Shown: one piece after another, positions 51,337-60,805 of the stretch | Layout: every line of letters starts with the position of its first letter | How positions within the stretch are numbered: position 1 is the stretch's first letter | NCBI RefSeq assembly: GCF_003443655.1 | Contig: NZ_CP031941.1 | Location: 5,295,001-5,359,000, forward strand | Direction of reading: 5' to 3' | Source of the DNA: Nostoc sphaeroides | GTDB taxonomy: Bacteria; Cyanobacteriota; Cyanobacteriia; Cyanobacteriales; Nostocaceae | Length of the DNA: 64,000 nucleotides | Notes under the pieces: generated by a model | Told to the model about the DNA's origin: nothing | What the model saw: only the letters and a program-made list of their open reading frames with translations | Databases searched by the model: none | Program-made: the position numbers and the translations under genes

Positions 51337-52109
51337 TTAGACTAGCTCTTCGACGTTTTGCCGTTCCTCCACAGTTGATTCAGTAAAGACGGCTACATAC
51401 AACCATCCTGCTAAAATAGCCCCCAAAATCGGAGCTATCCAGAACAGCCAAACTTGCGAAAAGAGTTCTACACCTGCAAATAGAGCAACTCCAGTACTAC
51501 GGGCAGGATTAACCGAGGTATTGGTTACAGGAATGCTAATCAGGTGAATCAAGGTGAGTCCAAAACCAATTGCCAGTGGTGCAAATCCTTTAGGAGCACG
51601 CCTATCAGTTACACCCAAAATAATCAGCAGAAACATGAAAGTCATCACAACTTCACTAAGGAAACAAGCAAACAGTGTGTAACCACCTGGTGAGTGAGTC
51701 CCGTAGCCATTAGTGGCCAATGGGTTAGAGCCACTCAAAGAAAATCCAGTTTTGCCGCTAGCAATCAGGTAGATTATTCCCGCACCAACAACTGCACCGA
51801 TTACTTGAGAGGCGATGTAAGGTAGTAAGTCAGATCCCGGAAAACGCTTACCTGCCCACAGTCCAAAGGAAACAGCTGGATTGAAATGGCCACCAGAAAT
51901 ATGACCAAAAGCATAAGCCCCTGTGAGGACAGTAAGCCCGAATGCCAAAGATACACCGACTAATCCAATACCCAGTGGAAAAGAAGTACTTTCGCTAATT
52001 TTTGCAGCATCTGCGGTGTAGGCTGCGGCTATACAGCACTACCACAGCCACCTAAGACAAGCCACAATGTACCAATAAATTCGGCCAAGCAACGTTTAGT
52101 TAGAGACAT
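51337..52109 (-). pseudogene. aqpZ: aquaporin Z, one frameshift near the N-terminus
   Basis: The reading starts at ATG 52109 (AAGGAG 10 nt upstream) with MSLTKRCLAEFIGTLWLVLG then GCGSAV, and hits TAG at about 52029-52031. One base later the second frame continues the same protein (AAAYTADAAKISES, LGIGLVGVSLAFGLTVL). It then runs to the end with both NPA boxes (NPAVSFG, NPARSTG). A single missing T (GTATTAGCC to GTATAGCC) would explain it. Joined length about 257, normal for AqpZ, a water channel. It could be a real null allele or a sequencing error. MITE copy C abuts the 3' end. Confidence 0.85.
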
Positions 52110-52705
52110 TTTTGGAAAACTCCTTGTTCAGCTACAAACGAGTGATAGCGATGTTGGACAATCCTTGAGTCATTTATATCAACAGAAATCCATTGGGTTT
52201 GTTTTCTTCCCATTAAATTTGCAATTAGTGACAGTTCTGAATCCCTCACTAATGAATTCTGACCCTTCGGCAAGTGTTACAGTGAGCTTGTCGAACTGCT
52301 CAGGGCATCGCTTCTGAATTCTTCAAGAAACTAAATCAAAAAAATAGGGATTTGTTTTTTACTCAATAATTGTGGTAACAAAAGAAGATACCGTAAAAGA
52401 TAAAATAACCAAGAAAATACTTAATTTCTTAAGCATCTTGCTCAGAATGATACATTTGTTGATATTCTTGCGCCAGTGAGTTCTATTAAAAATGGTTTGA
52501 AAATTTAAATAAATTTTCTAATAGTTTTATAAACTTTAAGCTGAAAAAATACTGTTCTCTTAATTTGCATTTCCAGCCAGAGGCTGGAAACGAGACTTTA
52601 AAGGAGTTTTAGCTTAAGTTGACACCAATGGCGAGACATCCACCCCACAAGAAGTAGTTAAGTATTTTTTATTTGGAAGTCCCTTAACCCTGTCTAAAAT
52701 TGAAT
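52110..52705. other. intergenic region with repeat fragments
   Basis: 52565-52633 matches about 41449-41520 (GCATTTCCAG...CTGGAAACGAG...TTTAGCTTAAGTTGACACC). 52659-52683 (TTAAGTATTTTTTATTTGGA, AGTCCC) looks like a lone end of the heptamer-MITE family, 22 bp from the raf1 stop. Between them no ORF is supported. Confidence 0.55.
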
Positions 52706-53795
52706 TTATTCGTCAATCTGCCAGGAATCCTTAGTTAATTCTTCATCCAGAATTTTCTTAGGACGCACGATGATAATAATTTGTCCTAGTAGAGGAATTT
52801 CTGGCTCAGTTTCAAACCACTGAAAATCTAATTCACCACCCTTTTCGACAACAAAGTAGCTGGAAGCATCCCATTCTCGTTGGGCACGATCTACTACTAC
52901 TACCACTGGCCCGATTTGGCTTTGGGTTTGGATGGGGAAGCGATCGCTATTCGCTAAAATTACTACTGGATCAACTGCTGCCAACAACACTTGCCAACCT
53001 GGTAACGGTATCCAAGCTTGCTCTCCAGAAAACTTGACTAACCGAAATGGTTCAATTTCTGTGAGTATGGGCACAGCTTGCAAGTCTTGCCGTGATAATG
53101 GCAACTCGCCTACTACAGGCAAGATTCGGGGTAATTGTTCTTCAACTTCCAGGCGGTAAAAGGGTAAAATTGGCGCTGGACGCTGGGGAACGGTGGTAAA
53201 GTCTGTTAGTAGCTGTTCGATTTTTTGCCTTGCTGCTGGCGTGTGAGCAAAGCGTAAACCTTTGGCAATTAGGCGCGAATCGCTGTTGTAAATCTGCATT
53301 TTGGCGTGCCAGTTTCCAAACTTGATGAGCAACAGCATCTCCCGGATGGGCAGAAAACCCTTCTGGTAAAGTGCGGTAATAAGAGAACTCTTTAAGTGCT
53401 TTTGCTATTTCTCGTGCCTCATCAGCATCAACATTGTGGACGAAGATTAGTTCGGCGGCGGCGGCGCGTTCTTCTTGGGTGAGCAAACGCAGTTCGTATA
53501 AAACATCACTGCCGCGTGTGCCATAGTGCGATCGCGTTGCTTCCGATACTCCAAACTTTTCCAAAGAATTGTAAACTTGAGAACCAACAACCACCTGATT
53601 TTGTTGAATCGGCTCAAATCCAGTCGCCTCAAAAATTTCTTGGGGGTTGTAACCGGTTTTTAGCAACGAGGCGATCGCGGCTCCCCATTCCACCCAGTTG
53701 CCTTGTTTTTGCCTCAGCCTTCGTAGTAATTCTTGTGCTACATCGTTAGTAGCATTTTCTTCGGGATTCTGAGCGTTGGGTGGTAGATCAGTCAT
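52706..53795 (-). pseudogene. raf1: Rubisco accumulation factor 1 (Raf1), one frameshift
   Basis: The first frame (ATG 53795) gives the Raf1 alpha domain: LLRRLRQKQGNWVEWGAAIA, YNPQEIFEATGFEPIQQNQV, HQVWKLARQNADLQQR. The second frame takes up at about 53280 with DSRLIAKGLRFAHTPAARQK and continues through the beta domain to IIIIVRPKKILDEELTKDSW. One extra base or two missing bases at about 53279-53286 (CAACAGCGATTCG) separates them. Joined length about 362, normal for Raf1, a chaperone that dimerises RbcL during Rubisco assembly. Both halves are fully conserved in style, so error or very recent mutation is likely. Confidence 0.85.
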
Positions 53796-54099
53796 AATTG
53801 GAGTGCGAGCTTCAACTTGAGAGGTTGATTAATACCTCATGAGCAAGTCTTATTCTAATCTATGAAACCCATACCTACTGCTTTGAGTTGATCTGTGGAA
53901 ACTGATCTAGTTAATTCTTCTTGTAGAATTTTTCTTGCTTCAGATATTTGGTACAAGCAAATATCCTCTGTGACACTCATCGTTACCGTATTTAAATATT
54001 CAAGTTAACTCCGTAAAAACCCTTGATAATATTGAGCTATTCTCAACTAAGCTTGGTATGGAATATAACAAGATAGTGAATATTTAAAGGAAATATTTT
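53796..54099. other. intergenic region with a 41-residue ORF
   Basis: Divergent promoters for raf1 and the response-regulator gene should lie here. A short minus-strand ORF (53855-53980) is noted separately. No other signal. Confidence 0.4.
53855..53980 (-). CDS. 41-residue small protein candidate
   Basis: MSVTEDICLYQISEARKILQ then EELTRSVSTDQLKAVGMGFI, mostly helical, ending 59 bp upstream of raf1 on the same strand. No Shine-Dalgarno. It may be a leader ORF, a small protein or chance. Confidence 0.35.
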   Translation of the reverse strand: MSVTEDICLYQISEARKILQEELTRSVSTDQLKAVGMGFID

Positions 54100-55038
54100 A
54101 TGGATAAGCCCAGTGTCGAAATAGATAAACTCCAATATCCAGTGATGACTCTCCAACAACCAAAAAAGCTGAAAATCCTGGTAGTTGACGATGAGCCAGA
54201 TAATCTCGATCTGCTTTATCGTACCTTTCGACGCGACTTTAATGTTCTGAAAGCTGATAGTGGGGTGAACGCCCTAGAAATTTTAGCAGCAGAAGGAGAG
54301 GTAGCGGTGATTATCTCCGATCAACGGATGCCAGAAATGAAAGGAACTGAGTTTCTCAGCAAGACTGTACCTCAGTTTCCCGATACGGTTAGGATAATTC
54401 TCACCGGATTTACTGATATTGAAGACTTGGTAGAGGCGATTAATGCAGGGCAAGTCTACAAATATATTACCAAGCCTTGGGATCCAGGCGAACTGAAGGC
54501 AGTGGTGCAAAGAGCAGCAGAAACCTACGACTTGCTCAAGCAACGTACAGAAGAATTACGCCGTTCTCATGCTCAAATAGCGCTACTGAGTGTTTTGGTA
54601 CAGATAACTCAAGCAGCTTCTAGCTTAGAAGAAACTCTCGCTCCCATTGCTAGGGCTGTGAGTGATACTTTTGGAACAGACGGGTGTATTTTACAACTTA
54701 CAGATGGAAATACTCTAATTGCGACTCAAGGAAGTTACAGCGATACAGGTACAATAGAGAATTGGCTATCTGTTGACCCATTAACAAAGGAAGCGATCGC
54801 CACCGGGCAAATGCAAGTTTCCTTAAATATACTTAAAGACACTAAATTAGTTGATGCTGTTCAGTACAAAAATACGGGTGTGCAAGCACATTTAGTTATC
54901 CCAATTAGCTACCGCAATCAACTTTTGGGCGTATTATCACTACAGTGGAAACAACCCTGCACTTTACGGGAAGATGAATTAATGCTAATTAATTTATCAG
55001 CCCAACTGATAGCGATCGCTCTTATTAGTTGTCATTAG
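54100..55038 (+). CDS. response regulator with GAF domain
   Basis: 312 residues. Receiver domain (about 24-140): acidic pair VVDDEPDN, phospho-Asp in VIISDQRMPEMKG, T in LTGFTD and K in ITKPWDP, the RpfG/HD-GYP-like receiver subtype. A coiled linker (YDLLKQRTEELRRSHAQIAL) joins a GAF domain (about 165-310) that could bind a small ligand or bilin; no canonical bilin Cys is obvious. There is no output enzyme, so it may signal by protein contact. AAAGGA upstream of ATG 54100. The stop codon lies inside the first unit of the STRR at 55031-55075. Confidence 0.9.
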   Translation: MDKPSVEIDKLQYPVMTLQQPKKLKILVVDDEPDNLDLLYRTFRRDFNVLKADSGVNALEILAAEGEVAVIISDQRMPEMKGTEFLSKTVPQFPDTVRIILTGFTDIEDLVEAINAGQVYKYITKPWDPGELKAVVQRAAETYDLLKQRTEELRRSHAQIALLSVLVQITQAASSLEETLAPIARAVSDTFGTDGCILQLTDGNTLIATQGSYSDTGTIENWLSVDPLTKEAIATGQMQVSLNILKDTKLVDAVQYKNTGVQAHLVIPISYRNQLLGVLSLQWKQPCTLREDELMLINLSAQLIAIALISCH

Positions 55039-55075
55039 TCATTAGTCATTAGTCATTAGTCATTTGTCATTTGTC
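55031..55075. repeat. heptanucleotide STRR array (GTCATTA)
   Basis: Four GTCATTA and two GTCATTT units plus GTC. The first unit supplies the last His codon and TAG stop of the upstream gene. Degenerate CCCAATGC-type units continue to about 55170, up to the menG start. Confidence 0.9.
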
Positions 55076-55173
55076 AAAAACCAATGCCCAATGCCTAATG
55101 CCCCATACTTCGGCTTACCTCGACTTCGCTCGGTACAAGTCGCTCAGTACAAGTGCCCAATACCCAACGCCCA

Positions 55174-55866
55174 ATGACTAACGAAATTCAGTCCATTTTT
55201 AACCGTATTGCTCCAGTTTATGACCAGTTGAACGACTGGTTGAGTTTGGGACAGCATCGAATATGGAAGGAAATGGCAGTGAAATGGAGTGGAGCTAAAT
55301 CGGGTGATACGGCATTAGATTTGTGTTGCGGTAGTGGTGATTTAGCCTTACGTCTGTCACGGCGTGTAGGGGCAACAGGGAAGGTTTACGGAGTGGATTT
55401 TTCACCCAACCTGCTTTCAAAAGCTAAAGAACGCTCACATTGGCAGTACCCCCAACCTGCGATCGCCTGGGTAGAAGCCGACGTGCTAAATTTACCCTTT
55501 GAGGATAACCAATTTGATGCCGCAACAATGGGCTATGGTTTAAGAAATGTTAAAGATATTCCCCGCAGTCTCCAAGAGTTATACCGGGTTTTGAAGCCGG
55601 GTGCTAAAGCCGCAATATTAGACTTTCATCGACCGAGTAATCCTCAGCTACGTGCCCTTCAGCAGTTGTATCTGGACAGTTTTGTGGTGCCAGTTGCCAG
55701 TTATTTAGGGTTAAAAGAAGAATATGCTTACATCAGCCCTAGCTTAGACCGCTTTCCCATCGGCAGAGAGCAAATAGAGTTAGCGCGGCAAGTTGGTTTT
55801 GCTGTTGCCACACACTACCCCATCGTGAACGGTATGATGGGAGTGCTGGTGCTTAGTAAATTATGA
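55174..55866 (+). CDS. menG: demethyl-phylloquinone/menaquinone methyltransferase (UbiE/MenG)
   Basis: About 230 residues, class I SAM methyltransferase. UbiE signature 1: FNRIAPVYDQLNDWLSLGQH followed by RIWK. SAM motif LDLCCGSGDLALRL; signature 2: YRVLKPGAKAAILDF. In cyanobacteria it methylates 2-phytyl-1,4-naphthoquinone to phylloquinone, the A1 acceptor of photosystem I. A GTG at 55153 would add seven residues from repeat DNA, so ATG 55174 (MTNEIQSIFNRIAP) is preferred. The promoter region is almost wholly repeat sequence. Confidence 0.93.
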   Translation: MTNEIQSIFNRIAPVYDQLNDWLSLGQHRIWKEMAVKWSGAKSGDTALDLCCGSGDLALRLSRRVGATGKVYGVDFSPNLLSKAKERSHWQYPQPAIAWVEADVLNLPFEDNQFDAATMGYGLRNVKDIPRSLQELYRVLKPGAKAAILDFHRPSNPQLRALQQLYLDSFVVPVASYLGLKEEYAYISPSLDRFPIGREQIELARQVGFAVATHYPIVNGMMGVLVLSKL

Positions 55867-55934
55867 GTTATTAGTTAAAAGTTATGAATTACGAGTAGTG
55901 ATAAATTCTCAACATAATTTATCATTCCTAACTC

Positions 55935-56015
55935 CTAACTCTTGTACAGACGCGATTAATCGCATCTCTCCTAACTCTAAGCTCTTGTACAGACGCGATT
56001 AATCGCGTCTCTCCT
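55935..56015. repeat. two TACAGACGCGATTAATCGC palindromic units
   Basis: Tandem CTCTTGTACAGACGCGATTA.. units between menG and the DUF445 gene, the same family as 40731-40797 and the helicase insertion. Confidence 0.85.
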
Positions 56016-56041
56016 AACTCCTAATTTTTTTAATTCTTCCC

Positions 56042-57277
56042 TTGGACTGGTCTCATCTTTGGCTTTATGTGTCTCCCCCGGTACTGGGTGGAATTATCGG
56101 CTATTTCACAAATGACATAGCCATCAAAATGTTGTTCCGTCCTTACCGAGCAATTTACATTGCTGGACGAAGAGTACCCTTTACCCCTGGATTGATTCCC
56201 CGCAACCAGGAACGTCTGGCTCTGAACATTTCTAAGACAATCATGGGGTCACTTTTGACACCACAAGAATTGCAAAATCTGGCGCGGCGTTTGTTGCAAA
56301 CAGAACGCGTACAAGGAGCAATTCTCTGGTTGTTGCGGCTGGCTATTGAACAAATCAAAACAGATAAAAACGAGAAAAGTGCCAAAATTGTGGCAGGGAT
56401 TTTGCGGGATTTAATAGGGGAATCCTTGCCACGGTTACTCAAGGTTTTAGCGCGGCGTGAAGACTTTTTGGAAGCGCAGATCAATCAAATTTTTGACCAG
56501 ATATTGCTGGAATTTCAATTGAGTGAAGAACAAGCCACGCGGCTAGCTGATTGGTTGTTGCAAGTAGTTTTACCGCCAGATGTGTTGCGGCAGACGATAG
56601 TTGATTTTTTGACCGATCGCACAATTCAAATTATCGATGAAGGCTTCCGCGAAAAAACCAGTGGGACTTATTGGGTAGTAGCAAATTTGTTTGGCTTACG
56701 TAATACTCTCACTCGACTACGGACTTTTTGCTTGGATGAAAAAGAGGCTGCTAATGCTCGGTTGCAGGAATTGACTAAAGATTTGCAAATCCGCGATCGC
56801 ATTCGGAAATTACTGCAAAATTTATCATTACAAAACTTGCCAATTGGGACGGTGCGCCAACTCAGAAAGACTACCCGCGAAAGTGTCCGCCATTATTTAC
56901 AAAACAGTGGCAGCGATTTTTTACAAGGATTAACTGATTCTGTTGATTGGGAAAATATTGCTGTAGTGCTGCTAAATCGTCTGAGTACTTCACCTGTTGT
57001 CAATACTTCTTTAGAAGTTATGAGTCAAGAATTGGCTTTAATATTAGATAAATATTTGGAAAAAGATTTAGAAGTAATTGTGGCGCAAGCAATTCCGATT
57101 TTGTCGATAGATCAAGTGATAGTTGACCGGGTAAAATCAACTTCCCCGGCTGATTTAGAAGCTGCAATTGAGGGAATTGTAAAAAATGAATTGCAAGCGA
57201 TTGTAACTTTAGGTGGTGTTTTGGGTTTTGTCATCGGGTTATTGCAGACAGTGTTTTTAATATTTAGTCAATATTAA
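56042..57277 (+). CDS. DUF445 family membrane protein
   Basis: 411 residues. N-terminal VSPPVLGGIIGYFTNDIAIK then MLFRPYRA and PFTPGLIPRNQERLALNIS, the DUF445 hallmark. A long helical middle and a C-terminal TM (LGGVLGFVIGLLQTVFLIF) follow. Conserved from Firmicutes (YheB) to cyanobacteria; function unknown. No ATG fits the conserved N-terminus; TTG 56042 (MDWSHLWLYVSPP) is used, without a clear Shine-Dalgarno. Followed by a terminator. Confidence 0.85.
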   Translation: MDWSHLWLYVSPPVLGGIIGYFTNDIAIKMLFRPYRAIYIAGRRVPFTPGLIPRNQERLALNISKTIMGSLLTPQELQNLARRLLQTERVQGAILWLLRLAIEQIKTDKNEKSAKIVAGILRDLIGESLPRLLKVLARREDFLEAQINQIFDQILLEFQLSEEQATRLADWLLQVVLPPDVLRQTIVDFLTDRTIQIIDEGFREKTSGTYWVVANLFGLRNTLTRLRTFCLDEKEAANARLQELTKDLQIRDRIRKLLQNLSLQNLPIGTVRQLRKTTRESVRHYLQNSGSDFLQGLTDSVDWENIAVVLLNRLSTSPVVNTSLEVMSQELALILDKYLEKDLEVIVAQAIPILSIDQVIVDRVKSTSPADLEAAIEGIVKNELQAIVTLGGVLGFVIGLLQTVFLIFSQY

Positions 57278-57330
57278 TTTTGTGTTTTTGGCTGTAAATT
57301 TTTATTACATTATAGTTAATGAGTGAAATT

Positions 57331-57388
57331 GAGCGATCGCTTTTTACTCGCACCTCTTCTGAAAAGGCGATCGCTCTCGTTTTTATTT
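57331..57388 (+). terminator. hairpin with T tail after the DUF445 gene
   Basis: GAGCGATCGCTTTTT pairs with AAAAGGCGATCGCTC across a 17-nt loop. TCGTTTTTATTTT follows. Two HIP1-like sites form the stem. Confidence 0.7.
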
Positions 57389-57445
57389 TGAGCCACCCGG
57401 ATTCATCCACAGGGTAATACATTATCGTGTAAATCGCTTACTCTC

Positions 57446-57530
57446 AACAAGAGGCATGGGGGCAGTTCTTGCTCTTAGCAGAGAGGAAACCCCATAGTTA
57501 AAAGTAGGAGACTTAGCCTGTGGAGGCATT
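57446..57530 (+). ncRNA. possible structured leader or small RNA
   Basis: ATGGGG (57456-57461) can pair with CCCCAT (57490-57495), enclosing hairpin CTCT-TAGC-AGAG (57472-57483) and GAGGAAAC. GAGGCAT occurs at both ends of the block. It lies 220-300 nt upstream of the FG-GAP/RTX start. No known riboswitch class was recognised. Confidence 0.3.
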
Positions 57531-57751
57531 ATTTCTCGTGCAATACATCTCTAAATAAATATTTTTACCTTTAGCATAAATAAATTTACTTGCTCTAAGA
57601 CCCTTTTAGCACCTTAATATTTCAGAATCTTTCTCGGACTGCAAGAACTGCAAAGAGTAAGAACTGCCTATAAAGGTCAACACTCAACAGTCATTCTGAC
57701 TTTAAGTTCAATTGTTTAAATTTTTAGTTTTCAAAACAAAAGGACGAACTC

Positions 57752-60700
57752 ATGGCAAATTCAGTTTTCAACTTATCTAACCTCAACGGCACAAATGGGT
57801 TTGCCATCAACGGCATCAATCCAGATGACCGTTCAGGCAACTCTATTAGCAGTGCGGGAGACATCAACGGCGACGGTCTAGACGACCTGATTATCGGGGC
57901 AGATGCTGCCGACGGCAACGGCAGATCTTCAGGGCAAAGCTACGTGGTGTTTGGCAGCAAGGAAAGTTTTGCTGCCCAATTCTACCTCTCCACCCTCAAC
58001 GGCAGGTCGGGCTTTGCCATCAACGGCATCAATCAATATGACCGTTCAGGCAACTCTGTCAGCAGTGCTGGAGACATCAACGGCGACGGTCTAGACGACC
58101 TGATTATCGGGGCAAATGGCGCCTCCCCCAACGGCATAACTTCAGGGCAAAGCTACGTGGTGTTTGGCAGCAAGGAAAGTTTTGCTGCCCAATTCAACCT
58201 CTCCACCCTCAACGGCACTAATGGTTTCACCATCAACGGCATCAATCAATATGACTCCTTAGGTAACTCTGTTAGCAGCGCCGGAGACATCAACGGCGAC
58301 GGTCTAGACGACCTGATTATCGGGGCACCCTTTGCCTCCCCCAACGGTACCAATTCAGGGCAAAGCTACGTGGTGTTTGGCAGTAAGGAAAGTTTTGCTG
58401 CCCAATTCAACCTCTCCACCCTCAACGGCACTAATGGTTTCACCATCAACGGCATCAATGAAGATGACTCCTTAGGCAACTCTGTTAGCAGTGCCGGAGA
58501 CATCAACGGCGACGGTATTGACGACCTGATTATTGGGGCACCCGTTGCCGACGGCAACGGCGACAATTCAGGGCAAAGCTACGTGGTGTTTGGCAGCAAG
58601 GAGGGTTTTGATTCCAGCTTCAACCTCTCCACCCTCAACGGCACTAATGGTTTCACCATCAACGGTATCAATCAATATGACTCCTTAGGCAACTCTGTTA
58701 GCAGTGCCGGAGACATCAACGGCGACGGTATTGACGACCTGATTATTGGGGCACCCTTTGCCGACGGCAACGGCGACAATTCAGGGCAAAGCTACGTGGT
58801 GTTTGGCAGCAAGGAGGGTTTTGATTCCAGCTTCAACCTCTCCACCCTCAACGGCACTAATGGTTTCACCATCAACGGCTTCAATAAAGGTGACGGCTTC
58901 TTCAGCAGTTTTGTCAGCAGTGCCGGAGACATCAACGGCGACGGCATTGATGACCTGATTATAGCGGCACCTTTTGCCGACCCCAACGGTACCAATTCAG
59001 GGCAAAGCTACGTGGTGTTTGGCAGCAAGGAGGGTTTTGGTGCCCAACTGAACCTCTCCACCCTCAACGGCACAAATGGCTTTGCCATCAACGGTATCAA
59101 TTCAGATGACCGTTCAGGCTACTCTCTTGGCAGTGCCGGAGATATCAACGGCGACGGTATTGACGACCTGATTATCGGGACACCCTTTGCCGACCCCAAC
59201 GACATCATCTCAGGGCAAACCTATGTGGTGTTTGGCAACCGCGCCCCCGTTCTCGACCTCAACGGCAACTCAGAGGGTATTGATTTTAGCACCACCTTTA
59301 GCGGCACTCCCGTCTCCATCATCGATAGCAACTTCACCTTGGGGGACAACGACACTACCCTAGCTGGTGCCACCATCACCATTACCAATCTCTTGAATGG
59401 CGCAGCCGAAAGTCTCAATGCCACTGCCATCGGCAACATCACCGCTACCTACAACTCCACCACAGGCACTCTCACTCTTAGCGGCACGGATACCATTGCC
59501 AATTATCGACAAGTCCTCAGCAGCGTTACGTACAACAGTACAGCTACCACTGTTAACACCACAATTGAGTTTGTCGTTGATGACGGGCAAGATTTGAGTA
59601 ACACCAGTGCAGTGGCAACCACCACTTTGGGTTTTGTCCAGAAATTGATCACGGGCACGCCTGATGCAGATATCCTCGTCGGCACATTTAACAACAACAT
59701 CATCGAGGGCAAAGCTGGTAACGACACGCTCACTGGTAATGGTGGTCGAGACAAATTCATCTTCTCAACAGGCGATGGCATCGACACCATAACCGACTTT
59801 GGCGGTGTAGGTATTGGTTCAAATCCATCAGAGGCGGTAATTGCTGTTGATACTTTAAATCCATCAGCGGCGGTAATTGCTGTTGATACTTTAAATCCAT
59901 CAGTGGCGGTAACTGCTGCTGATACTTTAAATCCATCAGTGGCGGTAATTGCTGAAGTTGATACCTTGGATTTTACTAGATTAGGATTGACTGCTAAAAA
60001 TCTGCAATTAAATCAAAATGGCAACAATCTAGAAGTCACTTTTGAAGATACAAGCAATACCAAAATTATTTTAGAAAACTTCCTGTTAGAAAACTTGAAT
60101 AATTTACCAGCATCTGATACCAGCCCAGGTATTGGCAATATCCTGTTTGATAACCAGAGGGGCATTGTTGACAGTTTTGATGTCTTCGATGCTAACTCCA
60201 CTCAAACTGAGTTATTTAACCCGAACACCGTTACATTCCTCAATGACCTTGACAATAACATTACGGGTTTTAAAGGCTCCAGCGATGTGATTAATGGTCA
60301 GGGAGGTGATGACATCATCTCCGGCAATAGTGGCAATGATTTGCTGCGGGGTGGAACTGGTAATGATACACTTATCGGTGGTGCTGGCGATGATACTCTG
60401 GTCGGCGGTGCTGGCAATGACTTACTCATAGGTGGTGAGGGTGTTGACAGATTCATTTACAACACCAGTGCTACTTTTAACAGCGCTGATGTTGGTCTAG
60501 ATAGTATTAGTGGGTTCTACGGTGGATTTTTTGCAGCCACTACACAAAGTGACAAGATTGTACTAGATAAGACTACCTTTAATACAATTACTTCTGTTCC
60601 GGGAATAGGTTTTAGTAACGAGAGTGATTTTGAAATCACTTCTTCTGCGGGGACTAGCGCGGCGAAAATTGTCTACGATCCTGTGAGTGGGCAGTTGTTC

Positions 60701-60805
60701 TACAACGAAAATGGCAGCACAGCTGGTTTCGGCAGTGGTGGTCTATTTGTGACTTTAACTGGTGCGCCAATTCTCAAGGCATCTGATTTTATTATCCAAG
60801 CCTAG
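57752..60805 (+). CDS. FG-GAP seven-blade propeller, RTX protein
   Basis: 1017 residues. Seven FG-GAP blades (about 1-490), each with NLSTLNGTNGF..INGI, a DINGDGxDDLIIG calcium loop and SYVVFGSK. A beta-sandwich segment follows (APVLDLNGNSEG to about 620), then an RTX unit (GKAGNDTLTGNGGRDKFIF). A 12-residue tandem repeat comes next (four units of DTLNPSxAVIAV type, about 690-735). Next are a second RTX block (GGTGNDTLIGGAGDDTLVGG, about 865-900) and a C-terminal region typical of cyanobacterial RTX proteins. No signal peptide; type I secretion is likely. AAAGGA precedes ATG 57752. It is a paralogue of the 23946-28271 protein. Confidence 0.9.
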   Translation: MANSVFNLSNLNGTNGFAINGINPDDRSGNSISSAGDINGDGLDDLIIGADAADGNGRSSGQSYVVFGSKESFAAQFYLSTLNGRSGFAINGINQYDRSGNSVSSAGDINGDGLDDLIIGANGASPNGITSGQSYVVFGSKESFAAQFNLSTLNGTNGFTINGINQYDSLGNSVSSAGDINGDGLDDLIIGAPFASPNGTNSGQSYVVFGSKESFAAQFNLSTLNGTNGFTINGINEDDSLGNSVSSAGDINGDGIDDLIIGAPVADGNGDNSGQSYVVFGSKEGFDSSFNLSTLNGTNGFTINGINQYDSLGNSVSSAGDINGDGIDDLIIGAPFADGNGDNSGQSYVVFGSKEGFDSSFNLSTLNGTNGFTINGFNKGDGFFSSFVSSAGDINGDGIDDLIIAAPFADPNGTNSGQSYVVFGSKEGFGAQLNLSTLNGTNGFAINGINSDDRSGYSLGSAGDINGDGIDDLIIGTPFADPNDIISGQTYVVFGNRAPVLDLNGNSEGIDFSTTFSGTPVSIIDSNFTLGDNDTTLAGATITITNLLNGAAESLNATAIGNITATYNSTTGTLTLSGTDTIANYRQVLSSVTYNSTATTVNTTIEFVVDDGQDLSNTSAVATTTLGFVQKLITGTPDADILVGTFNNNIIEGKAGNDTLTGNGGRDKFIFSTGDGIDTITDFGGVGIGSNPSEAVIAVDTLNPSAAVIAVDTLNPSVAVTAADTLNPSVAVIAEVDTLDFTRLGLTAKNLQLNQNGNNLEVTFEDTSNTKIILENFLLENLNNLPASDTSPGIGNILFDNQRGIVDSFDVFDANSTQTELFNPNTVTFLNDLDNNITGFKGSSDVINGQGGDDIISGNSGNDLLRGGTGNDTLIGGAGDDTLVGGAGNDLLIGGEGVDRFIYNTSATFNSADVGLDSISGFYGGFFAATTQSDKIVLDKTTFNTITSVPGIGFSNESDFEITSSAGTSAAKIVYDPVSGQLFYNENGSTAGFGSGGLFVTLTGAPILKASDFIIQA

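Noticed and set aside
52029..52031. Programmed frameshift in aqpZ
   Set aside because: No slippery heptamer or downstream structure; AqpZ is not known to be recoded. A simple deletion or read error is simpler.
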